NCBI GenBank assembly: GCA_963824985.1
Contig: CAWGRQ010000047.1
Span: 62,001-126,000 of the forward strand
Source of the DNA: JAFNAG01 sp963824985
GTDB taxonomy: Bacteria > Acidobacteriota > UBA6911
Length of the DNA: 64,000 nt
Reading direction: 5' to 3'
Part shown: one piece after another, positions 7,879-16,479 of the stretch
Numbering within the stretch: the stretch's first letter is position 1
How the letters are laid out: each line of letters opens with the position of its first letter
Made by a program: the position numbers and the translations under genes
Notes under the pieces: model-generated
Database searches by the model: none
What the model was told of the DNA's origin: nothing
The model's input: only the letters and a program-made list of their open reading frames with translations

Positions 7879-8847
7879 TCAGAGCATGGCGTCCGCAATC
7901 AGGAGCGCCATGATCAGAAATGCGTAGATGTTGATGGCCCTGAACGCGGGAAAGAGGTGCCGATCCATCAGGGGTCCTCGCTTCAGCCTGAAACCCGCCA
8001 GCACAATCCAGAGACCGCAGGCCAACAATCCCATGACGATCCAGAGAGAGGAGATCAGCAGGTAGAGCGGAAGCAGGAGGCTCGATGCCACGGTGGTCAG
8101 CATCCATATGAAAACCAGGCTGCCGAAGCTGGACCTGCTCAGGCGCCGCGTCAAGGATGGCAGGCCGGCGCTTTCATAATCCTCGCTGTATCCGAAGAGC
8201 AACAGCCAAAAATGGGGCACCTGCCAGATAAAAAAGAAAAAGGCGAGCGCGAACACATGGGGATCCAGAGGGCGCCCGCCGGCCGCGGTCCAGCCGATCA
8301 CAGGAGGAAGGGCGCCGATCAGGGCGCCCGGAAGGACCGCCGCCGCCGTCACCCGCTTTAAATGCGTATATACCCCGTTATACCAGACGACTGCTCCCAG
8401 ACCGATGAGGGCGGCGAACGCGTTATGTTGCTGCCATAGGAGCACAAAACCTGCCGCAATCAGCAGTATGGCAATCCCCAGAGCCTCCGACGGGCTTATC
8501 CGGCCCGCCGGGATCGGCCTGCCGTGTGTGCGCACCATCCGCGCATCCAGATGACGGTCCTGAACCTGGTTCAAGGCACAGGCACCCAAGGCAAGGAGGA
8601 ATACTCCCAGCGAAGCCGTAGCCGCTCCCGGATCCGCTGCACGCCGGAACACCAGATACCCCGTGCCTGCCGTCAGCGCGGCCAGAACCGAAATTTTCAC
8701 CTTGGTAAGCTGACCTAAAATGCGAAACCACGAGGGGCCGGGTGCACGAGGCTTCCGCCCTCGTAAATCATGATCGGCGGCGCTCCCCGGGATCGGCGGG
8801 ACATCGGGATCGGCACTTTTTTCAGGCTCGTGGCCGTGGGGATTCAC
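7879..8847 (-). CDS. ctaB: Protohaem IX farnesyltransferase (haem O synthase)
   Basis: Polytopic membrane prenyltransferase that adds a farnesyl group to haem B, making haem O for the oxidase. It belongs to the UbiA superfamily. The diphosphate-binding motif is visible as NQVQDRHLDARMVRTHGRPIPAG, and the second Asp-rich loop as 'FGYSEDYESAGLPSL'; 'IWQVPHFWLL' is also characteristic. About 322 residues including a hydrophilic N-terminal extension (about 45 residues). The start is GTG at 8847, overlapping the coxB stop (GTGA), which indicates translational coupling as the last gene of the act-cox operon. No ctaA (haem A synthase) gene is visible nearby. Confidence 0.93.
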   Translation of the reverse strand: MNPHGHEPEKSADPDVPPIPGSAADHDLRGRKPRAPGPSWFRILGQLTKVKISVLAALTAGTGYLVFRRAADPGAATASLGVFLLALGACALNQVQDRHLDARMVRTHGRPIPAGRISPSEALGIAILLIAAGFVLLWQQHNAFAALIGLGAVVWYNGVYTHLKRVTAAAVLPGALIGALPPVIGWTAAGGRPLDPHVFALAFFFFIWQVPHFWLLLFGYSEDYESAGLPSLTRRLSRSSFGSLVFIWMLTTVASSLLLPLYLLISSLWIVMGLLACGLWIVLAGFRLKRGPLMDRHLFPAFRAINIYAFLIMALLIADAML

Positions 8848-9797
8848 TTCACACCTTTGATAAACTCGATTACCAGCTTCAATTCTTCGTCCGTCAGAGG
8901 GACAACCGGCATGGCCGGCGGATACCCCTTGAGGATTTCCTCCCGGGGATCCTGTATCGCCCTGGCCAGATACGACTCGTCAACGGTGATGGCCCGTTCT
9001 TTGCCGGCGGTGTCAGAGACTACTTCCTTCGAACCGAACATTCCCTTGAATGTCGGTCCGACCATCACGCTCCCGTCCAGGGAATGGCAGGTCAGGCACG
9101 ACTTGCTTTTGAGCACCGCCACGGCGGGGGTGTCGGGCACGGCCGCCGCCGGAACCGCGGTCACGGGCCGTCCGGGAAGCGGGGCGTTCTCATCGCCGAA
9201 ATACCAGTCCTCGAATTCGGATACCGGAACCACGATCACATGGGAAAGCATGTTCGCGTGATTGACGCCGCATATGACGGTGCACTCAATGTCGAAAGTC
9301 CCCAATTGCGTAGGTTTGAACCAGGTAAAGTTCTGTTTTCCCGGCACGACATCCTCCTTGACGCGAAAGGCGGGCACATAAAAGCCGTGGATCACGTCCA
9401 GAGAGACCAGATCCATCTTCGCCGGTTTGTCGATGGCCAGGAACAGTTCGGACGTACGCTTGCCGTTGGGATACGTGAAAGACCAGGCCCACTGGCGGGC
9501 GGTAACGGTGATGACCATCGCGTCGCGCGGCACACTGCGCATGTAATTGAAGTTGGTCCACCCGAAATAGAACATGCCCAGGAATAGAACCAGGGGCGTG
9601 ACGGTCCAGACGATTTCCAGCATGGTGTTGCCTTCGATATCTTCCCCGCGCGGATGCCGTTTGCGGCTGTATCTGATGACGAAGTACACCATGAGGAAAG
9701 TGATCAGGGCCAGGACCGCCACGCATATGCCGACTATGGCCAGAAAAACGGAGTCCACCGACCCTGCGGCGCTCGAGGCATTCGGTAGGAACGGCAT
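8844..9797 (-). CDS. coxB: Cytochrome c oxidase subunit II with fused cytochrome c domain (caa3 type)
   Basis: Carries the binuclear CuA centre and a C-terminal haem c, so it receives electrons and passes them to subunit I. Residues about 15-105 hold two transmembrane helices; the cupredoxin domain contains 'QWAWSFTYP' and the CuA loop CTVICGVNHANM (C-x3-C-x3-H-x2-M). The usual Glu between the cysteines (as in CSELCG) is Val here; since that residue binds copper through its backbone, function can be retained. The C-terminal domain carries CLTCH and a probable distal Met ligand in 'YPPAMPV'. About 317 residues. It follows coxD by 4 bp and overlaps ctaB. Confidence 0.95.
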   Translation of the reverse strand: MPFLPNASSAAGSVDSVFLAIVGICVAVLALITFLMVYFVIRYSRKRHPRGEDIEGNTMLEIVWTVTPLVLFLGMFYFGWTNFNYMRSVPRDAMVITVTARQWAWSFTYPNGKRTSELFLAIDKPAKMDLVSLDVIHGFYVPAFRVKEDVVPGKQNFTWFKPTQLGTFDIECTVICGVNHANMLSHVIVVPVSEFEDWYFGDENAPLPGRPVTAVPAAAVPDTPAVAVLKSKSCLTCHSLDGSVMVGPTFKGMFGSKEVVSDTAGKERAITVDESYLARAIQDPREEILKGYPPAMPVVPLTDEELKLVIEFIKGVK

Positions 9798-9801
9798 TGC
9801 G

Positions 9802-10092
9802 TCACCTGTTGGAAATATCGAGGAAGATCAAGCCAATGAATAGGGTCAGCGTAGCCAGGGCCACGAAGACCATGGACTTCAGAAACGGCTTTTCATATTT
9901 CAAATGCATGAAATAATACATGACCAACCCCGCCTTCAGCGGCGTTATCGTAAGCATCGCCGCCACGGACAGGGCGTCATGATAGACCTTGCTGACAAAA
10001 ACCAGGATTGCCGTCAGAACGATCAGGAACGCCCAGACACAAAGGATTGTCGGATACGGGAGGACATGGCCGTGCGCTTCTGCTGGTTCCAT
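9802..10092 (-). CDS. coxD: Cytochrome c oxidase subunit IV
   Basis: Small membrane subunit (about 96 residues, three hydrophobic segments) of the caa3 oxidase, homologous to prokaryotic subunit IV. Visible features are 'VWAFLIVLTAILVFVSKV', 'TITPLKAGLVMYYFMHLKYEKPF' (the KA..V..FMHLK signature of the family) and a last helix 'LATLTLFIGLIFLD'. The ATG at 10092 (MEPAEAHG) is preferred over the longer frame to 10164 because the latter overlaps coxC. It lies 11 bp downstream of coxC and 4 bp before coxB. Confidence 0.88.
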   Translation of the reverse strand: MEPAEAHGHVLPYPTILCVWAFLIVLTAILVFVSKVYHDALSVAAMLTITPLKAGLVMYYFMHLKYEKPFLKSMVFVALATLTLFIGLIFLDISNR

Positions 10093-10103
10093 CTCAGTCT
10101 CCG

Positions 10104-10724
10104 TCAGGCAGCAAGATAGAATAGCGGTAGAAGAAAGATCCAGATAACATCCACCAGGTGCCAATAAAGCCCCGAGTTTTCGAGCCAGTTAAAATCGGCG
10201 CCGGTAATCCTGTTCTTCGCTACCAGCACCCCCATGACCGTCAACAGGATAAGACCGGCAAACACGTGCAGGCCATGCAGCCCGGTCATGCTGTAGTAAA
10301 GGCCGAAAAAGATCTTCTCCCCGTCGGGCCGCGCCAGCAGCTCCGGCGAGTTCGGATACAGGCCGTGGCCGATTTCGGCGCTCCATTCAAAATACTTGTT
10401 CACGAGGAACGAACAGCCAAGCAGTATGGTCGCCGCCAGGCAAATCAGGGTAATCCTGCGGTTCCCTTTCTGAATGGCTGTGGTGGCGAGAGCCACCGTG
10501 AGACTGCTCGTCAGCAGGATTATCGTATTGGCGACGCCGATGACCGCGTTGAGGTGTTGGCCGCCGTTATGGAAATCGAGAGGGTATCTGGCGCGGTAGG
10601 CGGAATAAAGAAGAAACAGGCCGCCGAAGAGAAGGATCTCGGTAAACAGAAACAGCCACATCCCGAGCTTGGACCCCTCATAGTCCCTGTGCACGGGATG
10701 GGATGCGCCGGCCGTAATGCTCAT
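10104..10724 (-). CDS. coxC: Cytochrome c oxidase subunit III
   Basis: Integral membrane subunit stabilising the oxidase core, about 206 residues with five predicted helices, the short form typical of caa3 and SoxB-type enzymes. Diagnostic segments are 'SKLGMWLFLFTEILLFGGLF', the 'YYSMTGLHGLHVFAGL' histidine motif and the C-terminal 'NSGLYWHLVDVIWIFLLPLFYL' (WHFVDxVW). Start ATG at 10724 overlaps the coxA stop codon by 4 bp. Confidence 0.95.
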   Translation of the reverse strand: MSITAGASHPVHRDYEGSKLGMWLFLFTEILLFGGLFLLYSAYRARYPLDFHNGGQHLNAVIGVANTIILLTSSLTVALATTAIQKGNRRITLICLAATILLGCSFLVNKYFEWSAEIGHGLYPNSPELLARPDGEKIFFGLYYSMTGLHGLHVFAGLILLTVMGVLVAKNRITGADFNWLENSGLYWHLVDVIWIFLLPLFYLAA

Positions 10725-12349
10725 CGTGCGCCCTCCGGGTTGAAAATATAAGGGCGTTCATGGATCTCGGGCGCCACCTCAAAATTCTCCAGCGGAGGGG
10801 GTGTGGCCGTCTGCCACTCCAGCGTGACGCCGCCCCACGGATTTTGCGGGGCTTTTTCCCCCTTGAAGAGTGCGACCACCAGGTTGCCAAAAAACAGCAG
10901 CAGGCCGGCCGCCAGGATAAAGGCTCCGATCGATGCAATCACGTGCCCGGTATGAAACTGGGGCAGGTGCGTGTAGTAGCGGCGGGGCATGCCCATCGTC
11001 CCCAGGATCAGCATGGTGAAATAGAGCATGTTGAAGCCGACAAAGATCGGCAGCCAGGAGACGGTCGCCACCCGCTCGTTGTACATTTTCCCGAACATCT
11101 TGGGAAACCAGTAGAGGAGGGCGGAGAGAAAACCCATGCCGGTGCCGCCAAACATCACATAGTGAAAATGCCCCACGATCCAGTAAGTGTCGTGCAGGTG
11201 CGTGTTGACGTCGAGCGCTCCCTGAATGATTCCGGTCAGGCCTCCGATCGAAAACAGGAAAACAAAGGTGAGTGCAAACAGCATGGGAGGTCTGAGTTCA
11301 ATCGACCCTTTGTAGAGCGTGGATGTCCAGTTGAAAACCTTGATGGCGCTGGGGACGGCAACGATAAACGTCAGCAGGGAAAAAATGGTGTTCGCCAGTT
11401 CCCCCATGCCGCTGGTGAACATGTGGTGGCCCCAGACCAGGGATCCCAGAACCGCGATCGCGATCGATGAGTAGGCGATCGCCCGGTACCCGAAAATCGT
11501 TCTGTGGGCGAAGGTGGGAATAACTTCCGTAATCGCACCCATGGCCGGCAAGATCATGATGTACACGGCCGGGTGAGAATAAATCCAGAACAAATGCTGG
11601 TACAGAAGCGGATCTCCCCCTTTGGCCGGGTCAAAAACACCAACCCCGAAAACGCGTTCCGCCACCACCAGCAGCAGGGTAATGCCGATGATGGGAGTCG
11701 CCAGCACCTGAATCCAGGCGGTCCCATATAAGGACCAGACAAAGAGCGGCATCCGATGCCAGTTCATGCCGGGAGCGCGCAACCGGTGGATGGTGGTTAT
11801 GAAGTTCAATCCCGTCAAGATTGAGGAAAATCCGAGGATGAATGCGGCAAAGACCCCAAGGATGACATTCGTTCCGCTCCGCAGGCTATAGGGGGCATAA
11901 AACGTCCATCCCGTGTCCGGAGGACCGTTGCCGGTAAACATCGCGGCCACAGCCAGCAGGACCCCGGCGAGGTAAAAGTACCAGGACATCAGATTCAGCC
12001 GGGGGAAGGCCACGTCCCGCGCGCCGATCATGAGCGGGAGAAGGAAATTGCCGAAGACCGCGGGGAGTCCCGGCAGCACAAACATGAAGATCATGATGAC
12101 GCCATGGACGGTGAAAAAGGCATTGTAGGTCGCAGGATCAAAGAGCGGGGGATTCAGGGTCAGCTGCTCGACTCTCATCAGCACGCCAATGGTCGTAGCC
12201 ACAAGGAAGAGGAACACCAGCGAAGCCAGGTAGAGGACGCCGATCCTCTTGTGATCCGTGGACAGTACCCACGCCAGGAGACCCTTCCGCCGGCTATCCT
12301 CCAGATAGCTGGGCAGAGGAGAAGTTTCGCCACGAGCCATGGTTGTCAT
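10721..12349 (-). CDS. coxA: Cytochrome c oxidase subunit I (A2-type haem-copper oxidase)
   Basis: Catalytic subunit reducing O2 to water and pumping protons; about 542 residues with 12 or more helices. The helix-VI motif is YSHPAVYIM rather than GHPEVY, which by established classification marks an A2-type oxidase (Glu replaced by the Tyr-Ser pair, as in Rhodothermus and Thermus caa3). CuB ligands appear in YSHPAVY and 'GHHMF', and the haem a3/a histidines in 'VGHFHYVMFGG'. The ATG at 12349 (MTTMARGE) overlaps the sco stop; upstream in-frame sequence to 12733 is sco in another frame. Gene order coxA-C-D-B places the CuA subunit last. Confidence 0.96.
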   Translation of the reverse strand: MTTMARGETSPLPSYLEDSRRKGLLAWVLSTDHKRIGVLYLASLVFLFLVATTIGVLMRVEQLTLNPPLFDPATYNAFFTVHGVIMIFMFVLPGLPAVFGNFLLPLMIGARDVAFPRLNLMSWYFYLAGVLLAVAAMFTGNGPPDTGWTFYAPYSLRSGTNVILGVFAAFILGFSSILTGLNFITTIHRLRAPGMNWHRMPLFVWSLYGTAWIQVLATPIIGITLLLVVAERVFGVGVFDPAKGGDPLLYQHLFWIYSHPAVYIMILPAMGAITEVIPTFAHRTIFGYRAIAYSSIAIAVLGSLVWGHHMFTSGMGELANTIFSLLTFIVAVPSAIKVFNWTSTLYKGSIELRPPMLFALTFVFLFSIGGLTGIIQGALDVNTHLHDTYWIVGHFHYVMFGGTGMGFLSALLYWFPKMFGKMYNERVATVSWLPIFVGFNMLYFTMLILGTMGMPRRYYTHLPQFHTGHVIASIGAFILAAGLLLFFGNLVVALFKGEKAPQNPWGGVTLEWQTATPPPLENFEVAPEIHERPYIFNPEGAR

Positions 12350-13140
12350 TCGGATAACCTCGCTTTTTTTCGGGACCGTCCCTGCCATATAAGATAGATT
12401 CCGAAAATGCCGGCAAACGCCAGGATGACCGCGCCGCCCGCGCGGGTGATACTGAACACGTACCGCCGTCCCGCCGGATCGTAACTGTAACAGAAGGCGA
12501 GGACCTTCGAAACGCTCGGGCTCACCCGTCCCCCTGCCGCCTCCTGCACCGCGAGCGTGATTTCCGCCGGGAGAAAGCTGATGCCGTACATGTAGCGACT
12601 CACCTTCCCCTGGGCGGAAAGCATCATGATGGCGCCCGGGTGGACGAACTGCTCCCCATCGGCGCGGAAATGAAAGCCCACGGAGTCGGTCACCGCACGG
12701 GTGGACGCCGCATCCCCGGTAAGAAAATGCCACGCCTGCGGCGGAAAGGCGCGCTTCATCTGGTTCAGGTAACTGATTCGCTTCTGATGCGCGATTGCCG
12801 GCGTATCCTTCGGATCGAAACTCACCGTGATCACCTGAAAGTCGCGGCCCGGCTCGATGGAAATCTGGTTGATGACATCCGCAAGGCCGTTGAGCAGCGG
12901 CGTACAGATCCCGGAGCAGCTGAAATAGTTGAGGGTCAGGATGGTGGGCTTGTCAATCAGCTGGCGCAAGGTGACATCCTTGCCGTCTTCATCCTTGAGG
13001 ATGACGTCCAGCGCCACCTGTGCCCCGAGCTTCTCTTCGATTCCGGCATCGCCGGCTGCAATTTCCTGGCCGCGCACACCCAGGGTGGCAGCCATCATCA
13101 GCCCGAATGCCGTTAACAAAACGAGTCCGGTTCGGTTCAT
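12346..13140 (-). CDS. SCO1/SenC family copper chaperone
   Basis: Thioredoxin-fold protein that delivers copper to the CuA site of subunit II, facing the periplasm. About 264 residues: signal sequence MNRTGLVLLTAFGLMMAATLG, copper-binding CSGIC (C-x3-C) at 'NYFSCSGICTPLLNGL', the partner histidine in 'FVHPGAIMM', and a C-terminal transmembrane helix (GGAVILAFAGIFGIYLIW) followed by a basic tail. The membrane anchor at the C-terminus rather than the N-terminus is somewhat unusual. Start ATG 13140 is preferred because the signal peptide begins there (frame opens at 13188). Its stop overlaps the coxA start. Confidence 0.92.
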   Translation of the reverse strand: MNRTGLVLLTAFGLMMAATLGVRGQEIAAGDAGIEEKLGAQVALDVILKDEDGKDVTLRQLIDKPTILTLNYFSCSGICTPLLNGLADVINQISIEPGRDFQVITVSFDPKDTPAIAHQKRISYLNQMKRAFPPQAWHFLTGDAASTRAVTDSVGFHFRADGEQFVHPGAIMMLSAQGKVSRYMYGISFLPAEITLAVQEAAGGRVSPSVSKVLAFCYSYDPAGRRYVFSITRAGGAVILAFAGIFGIYLIWQGRSRKKARLSE

Positions 13141-13223
13141 TGCACCCATCCCCTTCCTGGCTTCAATTAACCGTCCGGCGTCAGACACTCAGCCGGACCG
13201 TTTCGGGGCATCCCCATTCCATA

Positions 13224-14179
13224 TCAGGGCCGGCGGCCGCCCGGCAATTTCCGTGTCGTGGGCTCCGGAACCAGCTTCAGCAACTCTCCATGCACAGTTT
13301 GCCATTCCAGCGGACTCAGGGTCGCGCTGTCGACGGCGAAACCGTTTCCCGGGGTTCCCGGCAAAATGCTTGCGGCAAGCTGTTTCGGGTCTTCACGCCA
13401 GGCGACATTTCCTGCCAGGGTCTGCGCCGCCCGGGATGGGTCGAGGATCACCCGCCGGAGCAGTCCCGCAATCATTTCCTGGGCTTGTCCCGCCATGTCG
13501 ATTGATACCGGAGCATGGTATTCCGCCTCCAGCCTGGCCATTGCCATGCTGACCGGGATCCGATTCGGGGTTTTGCCCCCCGGCGCGGAGAGATCCTTGG
13601 TCAGGCCCGCCAGAGCCGCAGGGCCCGGTTCCCCATGCGGGAAAGCACCGAGAGCCTGAACGTAATGGGCAAGCGCCATGCGGTCGCTCTTCGAGAGGTA
13701 GTCAAAGGCGGCCATGGACGACCCCTTTATCCCCACACCCAACGTCAGGTAGATCGCCGGCAGGTCGTACCCATTCTTCCAGCCGTCCGGACTCGTGAAG
13801 TTGCGAGGCCGTGGATTCATGGTGGCGGCCGCGGGGCCGTCACCGCGCCCCAATTCGCCATGGCAGGCGGCGCAGTTTGCCGAAAATACGATCTTGCCCC
13901 GGGCGATCCAGTCCGGCGAGTAGGCAATCAGGGCCCGGGCATCCACAGGAGGTATCTCCTTCCCCCGTTCCGGAGGAAACTCGCGTGGGGTCGAGCCAGC
14001 CCGGGCTCACCGACCGACGGGATTCACCGGCATCGGAGCCGGAGGCCTGTTGGCGTTCCGGAGCCCGGGCACGACGATGCTGGCAAACAGGCCGGCGATC
14101 AGCGAGCGCGCCCACGACTGCCGATCAGGGTCGACAGGAGCCGCTTGAGTTCCGCCGCATTGACGTACTTCTCGATCAT
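13224..14179 (-). pseudogene. Membrane-anchored monohaem cytochrome c of the act-cox operon, frameshifted near the N-terminus
   Basis: From the GTG at 13946 down to 13224 the frame is intact for 240 residues and holds one haem site, CAACHGELGRGDGP, with a probable distal Met in 'GSSMAAFDYLS'. Upstream, the N-terminus is present in other frames: MIEKYVNAAELKRLLSTLIG (start 14179, overlapping the actF stop as ATGA), then a membrane anchor 'SLIAGLFASIVVPGL', then 'PPERGKEIPPVDARAL' running into the intact part. At least two indels and one in-frame stop separate these pieces. It likely links complex III to the oxidase. Either a recently broken gene or sequencing error; see the finding on this region. 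Confidence 0.75.
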
Positions 14180-15330
14180 AGGTGGAACTCCAGGCCTTCC
14201 CGGAGGAAACGGATCGCCGACGGGCATGTCGGCGCCGCGGGCCGAGCGCCCAGCCAATCCAGAGGAATCCCGCCGACAGGAAAAAGACCGCAAAGGACAG
14301 TTCCTGCCATCCGAAGAGCGGCCCCGTGCCGAGCGCCGGGATAGATCATCCAGTACAGATCCAGCCAGTGCGCGATGAGCATGATCGCCGCCACCCAGAA
14401 GAGCCGCCTGGCGTCACGCTTTGCCGTGCGGGGCACCAGCACCAGGAACGGCACGAGGAAGTGCAGGACGGCGAGCGCGAGGACCAGCGTCCCCCAGAGC
14501 CCCTCCAGACGCATCCTGGTACCAGAACACCTCTTCCGGCAGATTCGCATACCACATGAGCAGATATTGCGCGAAACCGATGTAGGACCAGAACACGGTG
14601 AAGGCGAAGAGAAAACCGCCCAGGTTATACACGATGATCGGGCCTGACTCCGGGGAGGCGCCCGCGGGCCATGCAGGTAGAGCACCACCAGAGTGGTGGC
14701 CGCCAGGCCGGCGAGGAACGTGCCGGCAAACACGTAGACTCCGAATACGTCGCTATACCACGCCGGTTCCAGGCTCGAGATCCAGTCGAAGGCCACGATC
14801 GTGATCGTGATCCCGAAAATGATCATGAAGACGGGGGCAAAGCGCCGGGCGCGGACATTGAACCGGGGATCCTGTTTCCGATCCTGCCGGAACGATCCGC
14901 CGCACGAAGATCCGGTGGGCGAGAATCCAGAGGCCGAGGCAGAGCACCACGCGCAGCGACAAAGAACGGCACATTGAGCCAGACGGCCTTGCCGGCAATG
15001 ACCGGATCCTGCAGACCCTCCGGCCGCGCCCACGGATACAGGTGCGGCAGGGAGAGCAGCGCCAGGAGCGCCGCCGGGCCCATCAGCAGTGACCAGACCG
15101 GACAGCCGCTCGGGAACCCGGCGCAGCGGAACACTCCACCGGGCGCCGACGACATGCTCGAGCGCCACCATGAACAGGCTGCCCAGGCCGATCGTCAGGA
15201 TGAAGAGAAACCAGATGATCCAGTTCACCCAGAAGCGTTCCCAGCCGGAGACCAGACCGGTGGCCACGACGCCCGCAAGGCCCGCGAGCCGCAGCCATCC
15301 CAGGTGTCTCATGGCCCGGTTACTGTTCAC
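14176..15330 (-). pseudogene. actF: Alternative complex III subunit ActF (NrfD-like membrane subunit), multiply frameshifted
   Basis: Ten-helix NrfD/PsrC-type quinol-binding membrane subunit of alternative complex III. Family segments occur in order but in alternating frames: 'GWERFWVNWIIWFLFILTIGLGSLFMVALEHVVGARWS', 'PAALLALLSLPHLYPWA', 'GKAVWLNVPFF', 'RFAPVFMIIFGITITIVAFDWISSLEPAWYSDVFGVYVFAG', 'GFLFAFTVFWSYIGFAQYLLMWYANLPEEVFWY', 'GTLVLALAVLHFLVPFLVLV' and 'HWLDLYWMIYPG'. At least five indels break it. The GTG start at 15330 overlaps the actE stop (GTGA), and the stop overlaps the next ATG, so coupling signals survive. Confidence 0.82.
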
Positions 15331-15945
15331 TTGGTGATCTCCTTCGGAATGTCGTCGTCCCGTGCGTTCAGCGCACGCTGGAGCACACGCACGTAATGAA
15401 CGACCGCCCACCGCTCATCCTCGTTCAAATCGGCGGCGTAGGACGGCATGGCGTTCCTGCCCACCACGATCGCGTGGTAGATCTTGCCGTCGGGATAATC
15501 CCGGATCGTCTGGGGCCACGAGATTCGCGGGCTTCGCGCCGTACGCGGCCGTCAGCGTGGGCATGCCGTTTCCGAGAATGCCGTGGCAGACGGAGCAGTA
15601 GGTTGCAAATCCCCGCTTCCCCTGTCTTCAGTACCGCTTCCGTCCTCGGCAGCGGATTGGCCAGGCCAGCCGCGGCCTCCCGATCCGGAATCGTATAGGG
15701 CATGTGACCGCGCGCGACGGTTCCCGCAACCGGCATGCGCATGCCGAAACCATCCGGGAAGAAAGCGCTCTCCCGCTGGGGATCCAGCCTCGGCTGATCG
15801 AGCATGTGCACCATCGGCACGGAAACCGGGAACAGCTTGACGCCCCAGTAGGTCAGATACCCCGCCGCCAGACAGGCATGGCGGTCCCGAGCACAACCCT
15901 CAGCAGAAACTTGCGGATGACGCGGGCGCCACGGCGCCGGGACGG
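15327..15945 (-). pseudogene. actE: Alternative complex III subunit ActE (monohaem cytochrome c), frameshifted
   Basis: Membrane-attached cytochrome c subunit of alternative complex III. In reading order: a hydrophobic N-terminal segment (FLLRVVLGTA, then CLAAGYLTYWGVKLF in another frame), the family block 'MLDQPRLDPQRESAFFPDGFGMRMPVAGTVARG', the haem site 'YCSVCHGILGNGMP' (CSVCH), and the C-terminal half 'YPDGKIYHAIVVGRNAMPSYAADL' with the axial Met and 'DERWAVVHYVRVLQ'. The pieces lie in three frames, implying at least two indels. The upstream boundary with actD is approximate because the actD stop codon cannot be placed. The TGA at 15329-15327 overlaps the actF GTG start. Confidence 0.8.
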
Positions 15946-16479
15946 CTCGACCACCTCGACCGCTCCGGCGCCGCGCATCCGCAGGACGGCGGCGACCGCC
16001 TCGACATCAAGGTGCCGCCCATCGGCTTCGACGGCCAGGGCAAACTTGTCCCGGGTAATCAGCGGCATCGACTTCGATCGCAGCATCGGGTGGCGGAAGA
16101 ACGGCAGCCGGTTCAGCAGCAGCAGCATGCCCAGGCCGGCGGTGAAGCAGGCGAACAGCACCGTCACCTCGAACATGATGGGAATGAAGGCTTCCCAGGA
16201 CAAATACCGGCTTGCCCGCGGTGACGAGCGGGTAGTCGACTCCTGCCGTCCAGAGCTCGAAGGCCAGGGCCGACATCGCGCCGATCACGCCCATGACGAA
16301 CACCATGCCGCCCACCGGTGATTTCCGCAGACCGAGGGCCTGCTTCCATCCCATGAACTGGGATACGGCGTGTAGGCCTCCAGCCGGCCCGTCACTCTGG
16401 CCTTCACGGCGGGAATGGCCTCCATCAAGGTCTGCGCGCTGTCGAAAAGTCCCAGGACGGAGAAGGCCCGATTACTCAT
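15945..16479 (-). pseudogene. actD: Alternative complex III subunit ActD (DUF3341 membrane protein), frameshifted
   Basis: Two-helix membrane subunit of alternative complex III. It begins MSNRAFSVLGLFDSAQTLMEAIPAVK (start 16479, overlapping the actC stop by 8 bp), continues in a second frame with 'KQALGLRKSPVGGMVFVMGVIGAMSALAFELWTAGVDYPLVTAGKPV', and in a third with 'SWEAFIPIMFEVTVLFACFTAGLGMLLLLNRLPFF', ending near 'AVEVVEP'. This is the usual DUF3341 layout (perception-of-gradient-like N-domain, two helices, C-terminal 'GA-VEV' end). At least two indels are needed. The lower coordinate is approximate. Confidence 0.8.
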
